From contig CALXHN010000009.1 in NCBI GenBank assembly GCA_944388105.1, positions 1 to 48,892 of the forward strand: a stretch of DNA of 48,892 nucleotides, written 5' to 3'. Below the pieces are notes generated by a model. That model saw nothing but the letters and a program-made list of their open reading frames with translations. It searched no databases and had not been told where the DNA came from. Source of the DNA: an uncultured Gemmiger sp. (GTDB taxonomy: Bacteria > Bacillota > Clostridia > Oscillospirales > Ruminococcaceae). Both the position numbers and the translations under genes were made by a program. This document shows positions 7,708 through 16,212 of this stretch, piece after piece. Positions within the stretch are counted from its first letter, which is position 1, and each line of letters begins with the position of its first letter.

Positions 7708-9129
7708 GTGAAAAACAGTGAAAAGACTCTGGACATGATCGTCAACCTTTGCAAGAACCGCGGCTTCATCTACCCGGGCAGCGAGATCTACGGCGGCCTG
7801 GCCAACAGCTGGGACTACGGCCCGCTGGGCGTTGAGTTCAAGAACAACGTCAAGAAAGCCTGGATGAAGAAGTTCGTGCAGGAAAGCCAGTACAACGTGG
7901 GCCTGGACGCCGCCATCCTCATGAACCCCCAGACCTGGGTCACCACCGGCCATGTGGCCAGCTTCTCCGACCCTCTGCTGGACTGCCGTTCCTGCAAGAG
8001 CCGTCACCGCGCCGACAAGCTCATTGCCGACTGCGAGCAGGGCAAGGGCGTGGACGTGGATGCCATGACCTTTGACGAGATGGATGCCTTCATCGCCTCC
8101 CACGACGAGGTGGTCTGCCCGGTATGCGGCAAGCATGACTTCACCCCCATCCGCAAGTTCAACCTGATGTTCAAGACCGCCATCGGCGTCACCGAGGACT
8201 CCAGCAGCACCTGCTACCTGCGTCCCGAAACCGCCCAGGGCATCTTTGTCAACTTTGCCAACATCCAGCGCACCACCCGCCGCAAGCTGCCTTTCGGCGT
8301 CTGCCAGGTGGGCAAGGCCTTCCGGAATGAGATCACCCCCGGCAACTTCACCTTCCGTACCCGCGAGTTCGAGCAGATGGAGTGCGAGTTCTTCTGCAAA
8401 CCCGGCACCGACCTGGAATGGTTCGCCTACTGGAAGAAATTCTGCCATGACTGGCTGCTGAGCCTGGGCATCAAGGACGAAAACCTGCGCCTGCGTGACC
8501 ATGAAGCCGCCGAACTGGCCTTCTACTCCCGCGCCACCACCGATATCGAGTACGCCTTCCCCTTCACCGACTGGGGCGAACTGTGGGGCATCGCCGACCG
8601 TACCGACTACGACCTGCGCCGCCACCAGGAAGCTTCCGGCAAGAGCCTGGAATACTTCGATTCCGAGACCAACGAGCACTACATCCCCTACGTCATCGAG
8701 CCCTCCCTGGGCTGCGACCGTGTGGCGCTGGCTTTCCTGTGCGAAGCCTACGACGAGGAGCATCTGACCGATTCCAAGGGCAAGGAAGATGTGCGCACCG
8801 TGCTGCGTCTGCATCCCTTCCTGGCACCCTTCAAGTGCGCCGTGCTGCCCCTGTCCAAGAAGCTGTCCGACAAGGCCATGGAGATCCGCAACGAGCTGGC
8901 CAAGGACTTCATGGTGGACTTCGACGACGCCGGTTCCATCGGAAAGCGGTACCGTCGTCAGGACGAGATCGGTACCCCGCTGTGCATCACCGTGGACTTC
9001 CAGACCGTGGGCGATGACAAGACCGAGGCCGACAACTGCGTTACCGTCCGTGACCGCGACACCATGGAGCAGGTCCGCATGCCCATCAGCGAACTGAAGA
9101 ACTACATCGCCGCCAAGGTGGCGTTCTGA
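7708..9129 (+). CDS. glyS: Glycine--tRNA ligase, single-chain class II type
   Basis: This enzyme charges tRNA-Gly with glycine using ATP. It is the single-polypeptide homodimeric form (473 residues), not the GlyQ/GlyS two-subunit form. Class II motifs are visible: motif 2 around [19 protein letters not shown] and motif 3 around [14 protein letters not shown], with the anticodon-binding domain after about 360. Zinc-type cysteines occur in the insertion (CRSCKS, CPVCGK). GTG 7708 was chosen because GGGAGGGAG precedes it; GTG 7675 in the same frame lacks such a site. The leader is only about 70 bases, too short for a T-box. A bidirectional terminator follows. Confidence 0.95.
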   Translation: MKNSEKTLDMIVNLCKNRGFIYPGSEIYGGLANSWDYGPLGVEFKNNVKKAWMKKFVQESQYNVGLDAAILMNPQTWVTTGHVASFSDPLLDCRSCKSRHRADKLIADCEQGKGVDVDAMTFDEMDAFIASHDEVVCPVCGKHDFTPIRKFNLMFKTAIGVTEDSSSTCYLRPETAQGIFVNFANIQRTTRRKLPFGVCQVGKAFRNEITPGNFTFRTREFEQMECEFFCKPGTDLEWFAYWKKFCHDWLLSLGIKDENLRLRDHEAAELAFYSRATTDIEYAFPFTDWGELWGIADRTDYDLRRHQEASGKSLEYFDSETNEHYIPYVIEPSLGCDRVALAFLCEAYDEEHLTDSKGKEDVRTVLRLHPFLAPFKCAVLPLSKKLSDKAMEIRNELAKDFMVDFDDAGSIGKRYRRQDEIGTPLCITVDFQTVGDDKTEADNCVTVRDRDTMEQVRMPISELKNYIAAKVAF

Positions 9130-9154
9130 TCCGGTCCGCACCTTCTTTGCAATG

Positions 9155-9189
9155 AAAAAGGCTCCCGCCTCATGGCAGGAGCCTTTTTT
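9155..9189. terminator. Bidirectional terminator after glyS
   Basis: AAAAAGGCTCC pairs with GGAGCCTTTTTT, with an inner GCC/GGC pairing. It serves glyS and the convergent membrane-protein gene. Confidence 0.85.
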
Positions 9190-9199
9190 CATGCCGGTC

Positions 9200-9706
9200 T
9201 CAGTGATAGATCTGGCGTGAATAGGTATTGCGACAGGCCTTTACCGCGATGATAAAGACGACCACCATATACACCAGCCAGAGGGGCAGGAAGGAGCCGC
9301 CGGCCAGTGCTGTCACAAAGGTACGCAGAATATCCGGAACAGGGGAGAGCAGTACCACCACGCTCACACCCATGAGGATGCGGTAGGCCAGGATGCGTCC
9401 CGGCGTCTGGCCGTACACCAGCCGGGTCACCCCGCTCAGGATCAGCAGGGCTGCGGTGTACAGGATGGCCATCATGCCGAACAGCTGTACGGCAAACCCG
9501 GCCAGACCGCCCAGTCCGGCGCCCAGCATGCCGCCGATCATGGCGTAGCCTTCCACGTCGCCCACTTCCCCCTGCGGGGCTTCCGGCACCATCTCTTTGG
9601 CGGCCCCCAGAATGGCATCTCCCTGGGTCAGCATCACGATGCCCAGGATCAGTCCCAACGCGGCCGGGATCACAAAGAGCAGCAGATTGCGGTTGGCGGT
9701 TTTCAT
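9200..9706 (-). CDS. Small integral membrane protein of unknown function (168 aa)
   Basis: I do not recognise a named family. The protein has about four membrane helices: residues about 7-25, a Gly-rich pair about 55-95 with the motif GGMLGAGLGGLAGFAVQLFG, one around 105-130, and a last one around 138-158 before a basic tail. The frame is open further upstream, but the promoter at 9734-9762 places the RNA start inside that extension, so ATG at 9706 is the likely start; AAGGGAG lies 11 bases upstream. It is a single-gene unit convergent with glyS. Confidence 0.7.
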   Translation of the reverse strand: MKTANRNLLLFVIPAALGLILGIVMLTQGDAILGAAKEMVPEAPQGEVGDVEGYAMIGGMLGAGLGGLAGFAVQLFGMMAILYTAALLILSGVTRLVYGQTPGRILAYRILMGVSVVVLLSPVPDILRTFVTALAGGSFLPLWLVYMVVVFIIAVKACRNTYSRQIYH

Positions 9707-9733
9707 GGCGGCATCAACTCCCTTTTTTCTTAC

Positions 9734-9762
9734 AGTATAGCGGAAAATCCGCAAACCTGCAA
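9734..9762 (-). promoter_or_regulatory. Promoter of the minus-strand membrane protein
   Basis: Read on the minus strand: TTGCAG (9762-9757), a 17-base spacer and TATACT (9739-9734). It fixes the downstream ATG at 9706 as the start. Confidence 0.7.
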
Positions 9763-9907
9763 GTAAGAATCATCTGCACGGCGGTCCCGCCGGCCAGCTT
9801 TTGGCAGGGATGTCTTTTCTTTTTGCGGGGCATCGTGTATACTGAAAGACAGTGAGTTCAACCACCGTGCCCCATCCGGCGGCGCGGAGAAAAGGAGATA
9901 CAACAAG

Positions 9908-11143
9908 ATGGATAAGAAATATCTGCAGCTTTACGCTGATTTCGTCGTCAAGGTGGGTGTGAATGTACGCCCGCGCCAGAACTTCATCATCCGCTGCCCG
10001 GTGACCATGCCGGAGTTTGCCCACGCCTGCGCCAAGGCCGGCTATGAGGCGGGTGCCAAGAACGTGGTGGTCCGCTGGGAGGACGAGCGCCTGTCCCGCA
10101 TCCAGATGGAATACGGCGCCGAGGCCGACCTGTGCGACCTCAAGCCTTTTGAGCTGCGCAGCTACCTGGACTATGCCGAGGACCCGGACGGCTGCTGCAC
10201 CCTGGCCATCCATGCCTCCGACCCCGAGGCCTTCGCCGGTCTGGATGCCGGCAAGCTGAACCGGGTCAATCTGGCCCGCCGCACCTTCATGAAATCCTGG
10301 CAGGAATACACCATGAATGACCGGGTCCAGTGGTGCGTGGTGGCCATTCCCGCCCCCGCCTGGGCGGCCAAGGTCTTCCCGGAACTGCCGGTGGACGAAG
10401 CCATGGAAAAACTGTGGCAGGTGATTTTTGAGGTCTGCCGCGTCACCACCGGCGACCCCGTCTCCGCCTGGAAGGAACATGTGGCCAGGACCAAGGTCCA
10501 TCGGGACCAGCTCAACGCCTGGAACCTGGACCATGTGCGGCTGCAGAGCGCCAACGGCACCGACCTGACCATCGGTCTGGCCGACGACTGCACCTGGGAG
10601 GGCGCTTCCAGCGTGGCCGAAAACGGGGTGGAGTTCATCGCCAACGTTCCCACCGAGGAAGTTTTCTGCGCGCCGCACCGTGACCGGGTGAACGGCATTG
10701 TCTACGGCACCAAGCCTTATGTGTACAACGGTCAGCTCATCGAAGGCTGGCATGTGACCTTCCAGGACGGCCAGGTCATCGAGCACGGTGCCGAGAAGAA
10801 CGCCGAGCTGCTGGGTAAGCTGCTCACCACCGACGAGAACGCCAACCGCATCGGCGAGATCGCCTTCGTCCCGGTGTCCAGCCCCATCAACCAGAGCGGC
10901 GTGCTCTTCTACAACACCCTGTTTGATGAGAACGCCGCCTGCCACATTGCCTTCGGCGCCGGCTATCCCACCAACATCAAGGGCGGCGCCAGGCTGACCC
11001 GTGCCCAGCTCATGGAAAAGGGACTGAACGATTCCGCCATCCATGAGGATGTCATGATCGGCGCCCCCGACACCCGCATCACCGGCGTGTGCAAGGACGG
11101 CACCGAAGTGGTCATCTTTGAAAACGGCGAGTGGGCCTTCTGA
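9908..11143 (+). CDS. M29 family aminopeptidase (PepS/AmpS-like)
   Basis: This 411-residue protein matches M29 metallo-aminopeptidases, cytoplasmic enzymes that trim N-terminal residues from peptides using a two-metal centre. Family marks are NGTDLTIGL, the EFIANVPTEEVFCAPHRDRVNG segment (split here as FIANVPTEEVF and APHRDRVNG), the IGEIAFVP glutamate and YNTLFDENAACHIAFG with its histidine. The length is as expected. AAGGAG precedes ATG 9908. A TATACT box sits at 9838-9843 but no good -35 is placed before it. A strong hairpin follows, so it is probably monocistronic. Confidence 0.9.
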   Translation: MDKKYLQLYADFVVKVGVNVRPRQNFIIRCPVTMPEFAHACAKAGYEAGAKNVVVRWEDERLSRIQMEYGAEADLCDLKPFELRSYLDYAEDPDGCCTLAIHASDPEAFAGLDAGKLNRVNLARRTFMKSWQEYTMNDRVQWCVVAIPAPAWAAKVFPELPVDEAMEKLWQVIFEVCRVTTGDPVSAWKEHVARTKVHRDQLNAWNLDHVRLQSANGTDLTIGLADDCTWEGASSVAENGVEFIANVPTEEVFCAPHRDRVNGIVYGTKPYVYNGQLIEGWHVTFQDGQVIEHGAEKNAELLGKLLTTDENANRIGEIAFVPVSSPINQSGVLFYNTLFDENAACHIAFGAGYPTNIKGGARLTRAQLMEKGLNDSAIHEDVMIGAPDTRITGVCKDGTEVVIFENGEWAF

Positions 11144-11168
11144 GAAACCTTTTTATAAGCAAGCACCC

Positions 11169-11202
11169 GGCGGGGCGCGGCATGTGGCCGTGCCCCGCCT
11201 TT
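11169..11202 (+). terminator. Hairpin terminator after the M29 peptidase gene
   Basis: GGCGGGGCGCGGC (11169-11181) pairs with GCCGTGCCCCGCC (11187-11199) through one G-T pair. Only TTT follows, so termination may be partial. Confidence 0.55.
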
Positions 11203-11205
11203 GCC

Positions 11206-11234
11206 TTGCCCGGGTGCCAAACTTCTGGTATAAT
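11206..11234 (+). promoter_or_regulatory. Sigma-A promoter of the MBOAT/AlgJ-like pair
   Basis: TTGCCC (11206-11211), a 17-base spacer and TATAAT (11229-11234), directly after the preceding hairpin. Confidence 0.75.
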
Positions 11235-11276
11235 CAACACAAATTCCCATAATAATCAGCGGAAAGCGGTGTGCGG

Positions 11277-12683
11277 ATGGGCTTCTCTTCGGTTCAGTTC
11301 TTGTTTGTGTTTCTGCCTCTGGCGCTGGCGGTCTACTTTGTACTGCCGGCCCGGACCCGGAACCTGGTCATGGGGGTATTCAGCCTGGGGTTCTGCGCCT
11401 GGGCGGGCATCCGGTACAGCCTGCTGCTGGCGGCCTTTGCCCTGGTGCACTGGGGCTTCGGCCTGCTGCTGGGGCGGCATCCCCGCCGCAGTCTGCTGGG
11501 CGCCATGGTCACGGCAGACCTGCTGCTGTTGGGCTTTTTCAAGTATGCGGGCTTCCTGGCCGAAACTGCCAACGCCCTGTCCGGGGTACACCTGCCGGTG
11601 CTGACCATGGCGCTGCCCCTGGGCATCAGCTTTTACACCTTCCAGGGCATCAGCTACTGCGTGGACGTTCTCCGGGGCACCGTGAAACCGGAGCGCAATC
11701 CTCTGCGGCTGTACCTCTATTTTGCCTGCTTTGCCCATGTGAGCTCCGGGCCCATTGTGCGGTACGGTTTCCAGTCTGCCGCCCTGGACCCCCGGGCCCC
11801 CGAGCGCCGGGTAACGCCGGACCAGATGTATAAAGGCATCCGCCGGTTTGTGCTGGGCCTGGGCAAAAAGACCCTGCTGGCCGACCAGCTGGCCCTTGTC
11901 TATGCGGCGGTGAGCGGAACCGACGCCGCCCGACTGCCCGGACCGGTGCTGCTTTTGGGTTACGCTGCCTTTGCGGTGGAACTGTACTACGATTTCTCCG
12001 GCTACAGCGATATGGCCATCGGCCTGGGGGAGATGTTCGGTCTGTCCCTGCCCGAAAACTTTGATTACCCCTACCTCTCCCGCACGGTGGGGGAGTTCTG
12101 GCGCCGCTGGCACATGACCCTGGGCGCCTGGTTCCGGGATTACCTGTACATTCCTTTGGGGGGCAGCCGCCGGGGCACCGCCCGCACCTGCCTGAATCTG
12201 CTCGTCGTCTTTGCCTGCACCGGCTTCTGGCACGGGGCCGCCTGGCAGTATCTGGCTTTCGGGCTGTGGCACGGGCTCCTCAGCTGTGCCGAGCGTCTGG
12301 GCCTGCGCAAAGCCCTGGACCGTGCCCCTGCCTGGGTGTCCCACCTGTATATGGCGGTGGCGGTATTCGTGGGATTTACCTTCTTCGGCGCCCCCAGCCT
12401 GGGGCAGGCGCTGGCCGCCCTGGGCGGCATCCTCACCTGGCAGGCGGGCGCCCCCGGCATGACCCTGGCTGCCTTTGCCGACCCCAAGACCCTGCTGCTT
12501 CTGGCGGCAGGTCTGCTGCTCTGCGGTCCGGTACAGGCGGCTTTCCCCGGACTGAGATCCTGGCTGCGGGGGCAGGGCAGACCCGGTGCCGCCGATGTGG
12601 CGCTGGTGGCCCTGCTGCTCTTCGCCTCCATCATGCGCACCACGGCGGGCAACTACACCGCCTTCATCTACGCCCAGTTCTGA
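11277..12683 (+). CDS. MBOAT family membrane O-acyltransferase (AlgI/DltB-like)
   Basis: This 468-residue polytopic protein has the typical MBOAT opening MGFSSVQFLFVFLPLAL and family marks FYTFQGISYCVDV, FDYPYLSRTVGEFWRRWHM and GFWHGAAWQYLAFGLWHG. The last contains the catalytic-type histidine. Such proteins move acyl, usually acetyl, groups across the membrane for transfer to alginate-like polysaccharide, peptidoglycan or teichoic acid. I chose ATG 11277 to match the family N-terminus; GTG 11271 is equally open, and neither has a strong ribosome site. It is translated with the AlgJ/DHHW-type partner 16 bases downstream. The acceptor polymer cannot be read from the sequence. Confidence 0.88.
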   Translation: MGFSSVQFLFVFLPLALAVYFVLPARTRNLVMGVFSLGFCAWAGIRYSLLLAAFALVHWGFGLLLGRHPRRSLLGAMVTADLLLLGFFKYAGFLAETANALSGVHLPVLTMALPLGISFYTFQGISYCVDVLRGTVKPERNPLRLYLYFACFAHVSSGPIVRYGFQSAALDPRAPERRVTPDQMYKGIRRFVLGLGKKTLLADQLALVYAAVSGTDAARLPGPVLLLGYAAFAVELYYDFSGYSDMAIGLGEMFGLSLPENFDYPYLSRTVGEFWRRWHMTLGAWFRDYLYIPLGGSRRGTARTCLNLLVVFACTGFWHGAAWQYLAFGLWHGLLSCAERLGLRKALDRAPAWVSHLYMAVAVFVGFTFFGAPSLGQALAALGGILTWQAGAPGMTLAAFADPKTLLLLAAGLLLCGPVQAAFPGLRSWLRGQGRPGAADVALVALLLFASIMRTTAGNYTAFIYAQF

Positions 12684-12699
12684 CAAGGAGGAAAGGACC

Positions 12700-13761
12700 A
12701 TGGCCAAAAAACTCGTCATCGGGCTGTTCTGCCTGGTTCTGGGCGGCAGCTTTCTGGTGTTCAACATCTTCAGCCGGCAGCTCTCGGGGGATAATCATGA
12801 AAACCGCCTGCTGACCACCCTGCCTGAAGTGTTCCAGGGCTCCCTGTCTGGCCTGCCCGGGCGGCTGGATCAGTTCATCGCGGACAACTCTCCCTTCCGG
12901 TATCAGCTCACCGCCCTGGATGCCGCCATCGACTACACCCTCTTCGGCACCAGCCAGAGCGACCAGGTCCTTCCCGGCAAGGATGGCTGGCTCTTTTATA
13001 AGGATGGCCCCGACGCTGCCCGCCCGGTGGCCAACTACCAGGGCCTGCCCGAAACTTTCGACAGCGAGGACACCCTGGCCGCCGCGGCGGCCTCTTTGCA
13101 GCGCCTGTCGGATACCCTGGCCGAAAACGGCTGTACCCTGGTGCTGGACCTGGCACCCTCCAAGGACCGGGTCTACCGGGAATACATGTCCGACGCCTAT
13201 CCCATCGTCAACGAGGAAAACCGCACCGACCGTTTCGCCGCTTATATGACCGGACACACCTCGGTGGCCGTCAGCTGGCCTTATGAGGAACTGCGCGCCG
13301 AGGTGCTGCGCCGGATGGAAGCGGGGGAGAGCCCCCTGTATTTCAAGACAGACACCCACTGGAATCATGCGGGGGCCCTCTTCGGTCTGGACGGCACCCT
13401 GTCCGCGGCAGGTCTGGCGGCGGTACCCTTTGATGAATATCAACTTTCGGACAACGGCATCCAGACCGGGGACCTGGCCAATGTGGCGGCTCTGTACACC
13501 GTCCTGCCCGAAGAGCACGACCTGGCCGCCGTGAACTATATGGATTTGTACGCGGCCGACCCCCGCACCGTGGGGGTGGTGGGGGACAGCTTCAGCGGAT
13601 ACTATGTGCAGTATCTGGAACAGCGGTTTGCCGGCTGCTGGTACCAGGCCCCCGAGACCATGACCCCCGACCTGGCCGCCGCACCGGGATGCGATATCCT
13701 GATCTTTTCGGTGACCGAACGCAATCTGGACAAGCTTTTGGGGCTTCTTGGGCAGTTCTGA
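12700..13761 (+). CDS. DHHW/AlgJ-like extracytoplasmic partner of the MBOAT acyltransferase
   Basis: This 353-residue protein has one N-terminal membrane anchor (about 5-24) and then an extracytoplasmic domain of the DHHW (PF14286)/AlgJ-AlgX group. Visible marks are FKTDTHWNHAGALFG, which holds the Asp-x-His-Trp-type motif, and GVVGDSFSGYYVQYL, which holds the GDS serine of SGNH-type esterases. It should complete acyl transfer from the MBOAT protein to a surface polysaccharide. AAGGAGG before ATG 12700 decides the start; the open frame further upstream overlaps the MBOAT gene and is not coding. It is the second gene of the pair, and no clear terminator is seen before the rimP promoter. Confidence 0.8.
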   Translation: MAKKLVIGLFCLVLGGSFLVFNIFSRQLSGDNHENRLLTTLPEVFQGSLSGLPGRLDQFIADNSPFRYQLTALDAAIDYTLFGTSQSDQVLPGKDGWLFYKDGPDAARPVANYQGLPETFDSEDTLAAAAASLQRLSDTLAENGCTLVLDLAPSKDRVYREYMSDAYPIVNEENRTDRFAAYMTGHTSVAVSWPYEELRAEVLRRMEAGESPLYFKTDTHWNHAGALFGLDGTLSAAGLAAVPFDEYQLSDNGIQTGDLANVAALYTVLPEEHDLAAVNYMDLYAADPRTVGVVGDSFSGYYVQYLEQRFAGCWYQAPETMTPDLAAAPGCDILIFSVTERNLDKLLGLLGQF

Positions 13762-13815
13762 GCCGTTCCTGCACCGCAAAAGATAACAAAATGGCGGCAA
13801 AAGGGCGCAAAAGGC

Positions 13816-13844
13816 TTGCATTTTGCCAACGGGTGTGGTATATT
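13816..13844 (+). promoter_or_regulatory. Promoter of the rimP-nusA-infB operon
   Basis: TTGCAT (13816-13821), a 17-base spacer and TATATT (13839-13844). The leader to the rimP start is about 68 bases and holds a terminator-like hairpin. Confidence 0.7.
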
Positions 13845-13872
13845 CTTACTGTTCGATGATGATTTTTTACTG

Positions 13873-13902
13873 AAAGTGGGCCGTTCGGTCCGCTTTCTTT
13901 TT
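13873..13902 (+). terminator. Leader attenuator hairpin upstream of rimP
   Basis: AAAGTGGGCC (13873-13882) pairs with GGTCCGCTTT (13887-13896) around a GTTC loop, ten pairs with two G-T wobbles, followed by C and five T. It lies inside the transcribed leader, before the rimP ribosome site. In Bacillus subtilis the same operon is autoregulated by NusA-stimulated termination in its leader, which is a reasonable parallel. Confidence 0.7.
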
Positions 13903-13918
13903 GTGATAGGGGGTAACC

Positions 13919-14413
13919 ATGGCAAAAGCCAAGCATCAGCAGCCCGGCGGCGCAGCCGCTGCGGTGGAGACCATCGTCCGCCCTGTGGTGGAGAACATGG
14001 GCCTGCGCCTGTGGGATGTCCGGTTCGAAAAGGAAGGTCCGGACTGGTTCCTGCGCGTGCTCATCGACCGGGACGAACCGCTGGACACCGATACCTGCGA
14101 GGCCGTGTCCCGCGCCATCGACCCGCTGCTGGATCAGGCTGACCCCATCGACCAGAGCTACTACCTGGAAGTGGGCAGCCCCGGCCTGGGCCGCCGTCTG
14201 ACCCGCCCCGAACATTATGAGGCCCTGGTGGGGCAGAAATGTGCCGCCCGCCTCATCCGCCCCGATGAGGAAGGCCGCCGCGAACTGGAAGGCACCCTGG
14301 TGGGCCTGGAGGACGGCATCGTCACCCTGCACACCGAGCAGGGGGAGGCGTCCTTCCCCCTCAAGAGCGCCGGCTTCGTCAAGCTGTGCGACGACGAAAA
14401 CCTCTTCGGCTGA
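13919..14413 (+). CDS. rimP: Ribosome maturation factor RimP
   Basis: RimP assists assembly of the 30S subunit. The 164-residue protein shows the N-terminal alpha/beta domain with GLRLWDVRFEKEGPDWFLRV, followed by IDPLLDQ and YYLEVGSPGLGRRL, the best conserved family segment, and a C-terminal SH3-like part. A GGGGG-containing site precedes ATG 13919. It is the first gene of the operon, upstream of nusA as in other Firmicutes. Confidence 0.95.
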   Translation: MAKAKHQQPGGAAAAVETIVRPVVENMGLRLWDVRFEKEGPDWFLRVLIDRDEPLDTDTCEAVSRAIDPLLDQADPIDQSYYLEVGSPGLGRRLTRPEHYEALVGQKCAARLIRPDEEGRRELEGTLVGLEDGIVTLHTEQGEASFPLKSAGFVKLCDDENLFG

Positions 14414-14473
14414 GAAAACCAACATCCGCCAGTATGGCTGACATATATATCACTTTGGGAGGAAACCGGAAAA

Positions 14474-15550
14474 ATGGCTACTGCATCCAACAACGAATTC
14501 TTTGAAGCCCTCGCCGCACTGGAAAAGGAGCGCGGCCTGCCCGCCGATTACCTGATCGACAAGATCAAGGCCGCCATCGTCATTGCGGTCAAGAAGGATT
14601 ATGAGGTGGAGGACGACAACGTCATCGTGGACATCGATCCCGAACTGGGCACCTTCCGTGCCAGCCTGATGCGGGACATTGTGGAAGAGGTGGAAAACCC
14701 CCACACCCAGATCAGCCTGGAAGACGCCCAGCGGGTGCGCAAGTCCTACAAGATCGGCCAGCGGTTCGTCACCCAGCTGAAGACCAAGGAATTCGGCCGC
14801 ATCGCCGCCCAGACCGCCAAGCATGTGATCCGGCAGGGCCTGCGGGAAGGCGAGCGCAGCCTGCAGTGCAGCGAGATGCAGTCCCGCGCCCATGAGATCA
14901 TCGCCGCCACCGTGGTTTCTGTGGATCACGAGCGCGGCAATGTGGTGGTGGACCTGGGCAAGGGCGGCAGCGCCGTTCTGCCCCGCAACGAGCAGGTCCC
15001 CGGTGAGACCTTCACCGAAAACCAGGTGGTCCAGGTCTATGTGGTGGATGTCATTGCCACCGAGCGCGGCCCCCGCGTCACCATCAGCCGCACCCATCCG
15101 GGCCTGGTCAAGAGGATGTTCGAGCTGGAAGTGCCCGAAATCTATGAGGGCGTGGTGGAAGTCAAGGCCATCGCCCGCGAAGCCGGTGCCCGCACCAAGA
15201 TGGCCGTGTACAGCAAGGACCCCAACGTGGATCCCGTCGGCGCCTGCATCGGTGCCCACGGCGCCCGTGTGGAGAAGATCGTCTCCGAGCTGAACGGCGA
15301 AAAGATCGACATCATCCGCTGGAGCGAGGATATCTCCGCCTTCATCTCGGCGGCCCTGTCCCCGGGCAAGGTGGTCAAGGTGGAACTGCTCCCCGGTGAG
15401 AACAAGAGCTGCCGGGTCACCGTGCCCGATCACCAGCTCAGTCTGGCCATCGGCAATAAGGGCCAGAATGTGCGCCTGTGCGCTCACCTGACCGGCTATA
15501 ATATCGATATCCGTCCGGAATCCGGCTATTACGGCGAGGACGAAGAGTAA
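14474..15550 (+). CDS. nusA: Transcription termination/antitermination factor NusA
   Basis: NusA binds RNA polymerase and modulates pausing, termination and antitermination. The 358-residue length fits Gram-positive NusA, which lacks the C-terminal acidic repeats of enterobacteria. The N-terminal polymerase-binding domain is followed by an S1 domain (about 130-200, with GNVVVDLGKGGSAVLPRNEQ) and two KH domains (VDPVGACIGAHGARV, then LSLAIGNKGQNVRLCAHLTG). GGGAGGAAA precedes ATG 14474. It may feed back on the leader hairpin at 13873-13902. Confidence 0.97.
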   Translation: MATASNNEFFEALAALEKERGLPADYLIDKIKAAIVIAVKKDYEVEDDNVIVDIDPELGTFRASLMRDIVEEVENPHTQISLEDAQRVRKSYKIGQRFVTQLKTKEFGRIAAQTAKHVIRQGLREGERSLQCSEMQSRAHEIIAATVVSVDHERGNVVVDLGKGGSAVLPRNEQVPGETFTENQVVQVYVVDVIATERGPRVTISRTHPGLVKRMFELEVPEIYEGVVEVKAIAREAGARTKMAVYSKDPNVDPVGACIGAHGARVEKIVSELNGEKIDIIRWSEDISAFISAALSPGKVVKVELLPGENKSCRVTVPDHQLSLAIGNKGQNVRLCAHLTGYNIDIRPESGYYGEDEE

Positions 15551-15589
15551 TTCCCATCCCGCCCACTTTATCCGAAAAGAGGTTTCACC

Positions 15590-15901
15590 TTGCAGCAGCA
15601 ACGTCAAAAGAAAATCCCGGTGCGCCGGTGTGTGGGCTGCAACGCCCAAAAACCCAAGCGTGAACTTGTGCGCATCGTCCGCAGCCCGGAAGGGGAGGTG
15701 GGCGTGGACCTGACCGGCAAAAAATCCGGCCGGGGCGCCTACCTGTGTCCGTCGGCTGCCTGTCTGGCCAAGGCCCGCAAGGCCAAACGGCTGGAACATG
15801 CTTTCGGTGTTCCGGTGCCGGACAGCGTATACGACCGCCTGACCGAGGAGATCGCCTGCGCCGAACAAATGGCAAAGGAGGGGACCGAGCGTGCCACATG
15901 A
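15590..15901 (+). CDS. rnpM: RNase P modulator RnpM (YlxR family)
   Basis: This 103-residue YlxR-family RNA-binding protein has the hallmark PVRRCVGCNAQKPKREL near the N-terminus and KKSGRGAYLCPSAACLAKA in the middle. YlxR/RnpM of Bacillus binds RNase P RNA and modulates its activity. It appears to start with TTG 15590, the first in-frame start after AAAAGAGG. The 3' end overlaps the ylxQ start, indicating coupling. Its place between nusA and ylxQ is the classic one. Confidence 0.92.
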   Translation: MQQQRQKKIPVRRCVGCNAQKPKRELVRIVRSPEGEVGVDLTGKKSGRGAYLCPSAACLAKARKAKRLEHAFGVPVPDSVYDRLTEEIACAEQMAKEGTERAT

Positions 15902-16199
15902 TGCAAACGGATTGCTGGGTGCGCTGGGTCTGTGCCGCAAGGCGGGCAAACTGCTGCACGGGTACGACCGTGTTGAGGAAGCCGTGATCCGCGGCAAGGT
16001 CAGCCTGGTGCTGCTGGCCTGCGACGCCAGCCCCCGCACCAAACAACATATGCAAGACACTTGCGAAGGCCTTGTTGCCTGCGAAGTCATGCCGCTGGAA
16101 ACCGCCAGTCTGGCTGCGCTCACCCCGCGGCCCGCAGCGGTGTTTGCGGTAACGGATGATAACCTTGCGCGGCTGTGCGCAAACCAACTGACCCGATAA
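15891..16199 (+). CDS. ylxQ: L7Ae/L30e-family RNA-binding protein YlxQ
   Basis: This 102-residue protein is of the ribosomal L7Ae/L30e/Gadd45 fold: LLGALGLCRKAGKLLHGYD, then the central helix and strand VSLVLLACDASPRTKQHM. Such proteins bind kink-turn RNA. It starts at GTG 15891 after AAAGGAGGGG and overlaps rnpM by 11 bases. It is conserved in this operon in Firmicutes. Confidence 0.9.
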   Translation: MPHDANGLLGALGLCRKAGKLLHGYDRVEEAVIRGKVSLVLLACDASPRTKQHMQDTCEGLVACEVMPLETASLAALTPRPAAVFAVTDDNLARLCANQLTR

Positions 16200-16212
16200 G
16201 GAGGACCTGCCC

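Noticed and set aside
11256-12767. 503-codon minus-strand frame opposite the MBOAT gene
   Set aside because: Gln/Gly/Arg-rich composition without motifs, fully inside a clear MBOAT gene.
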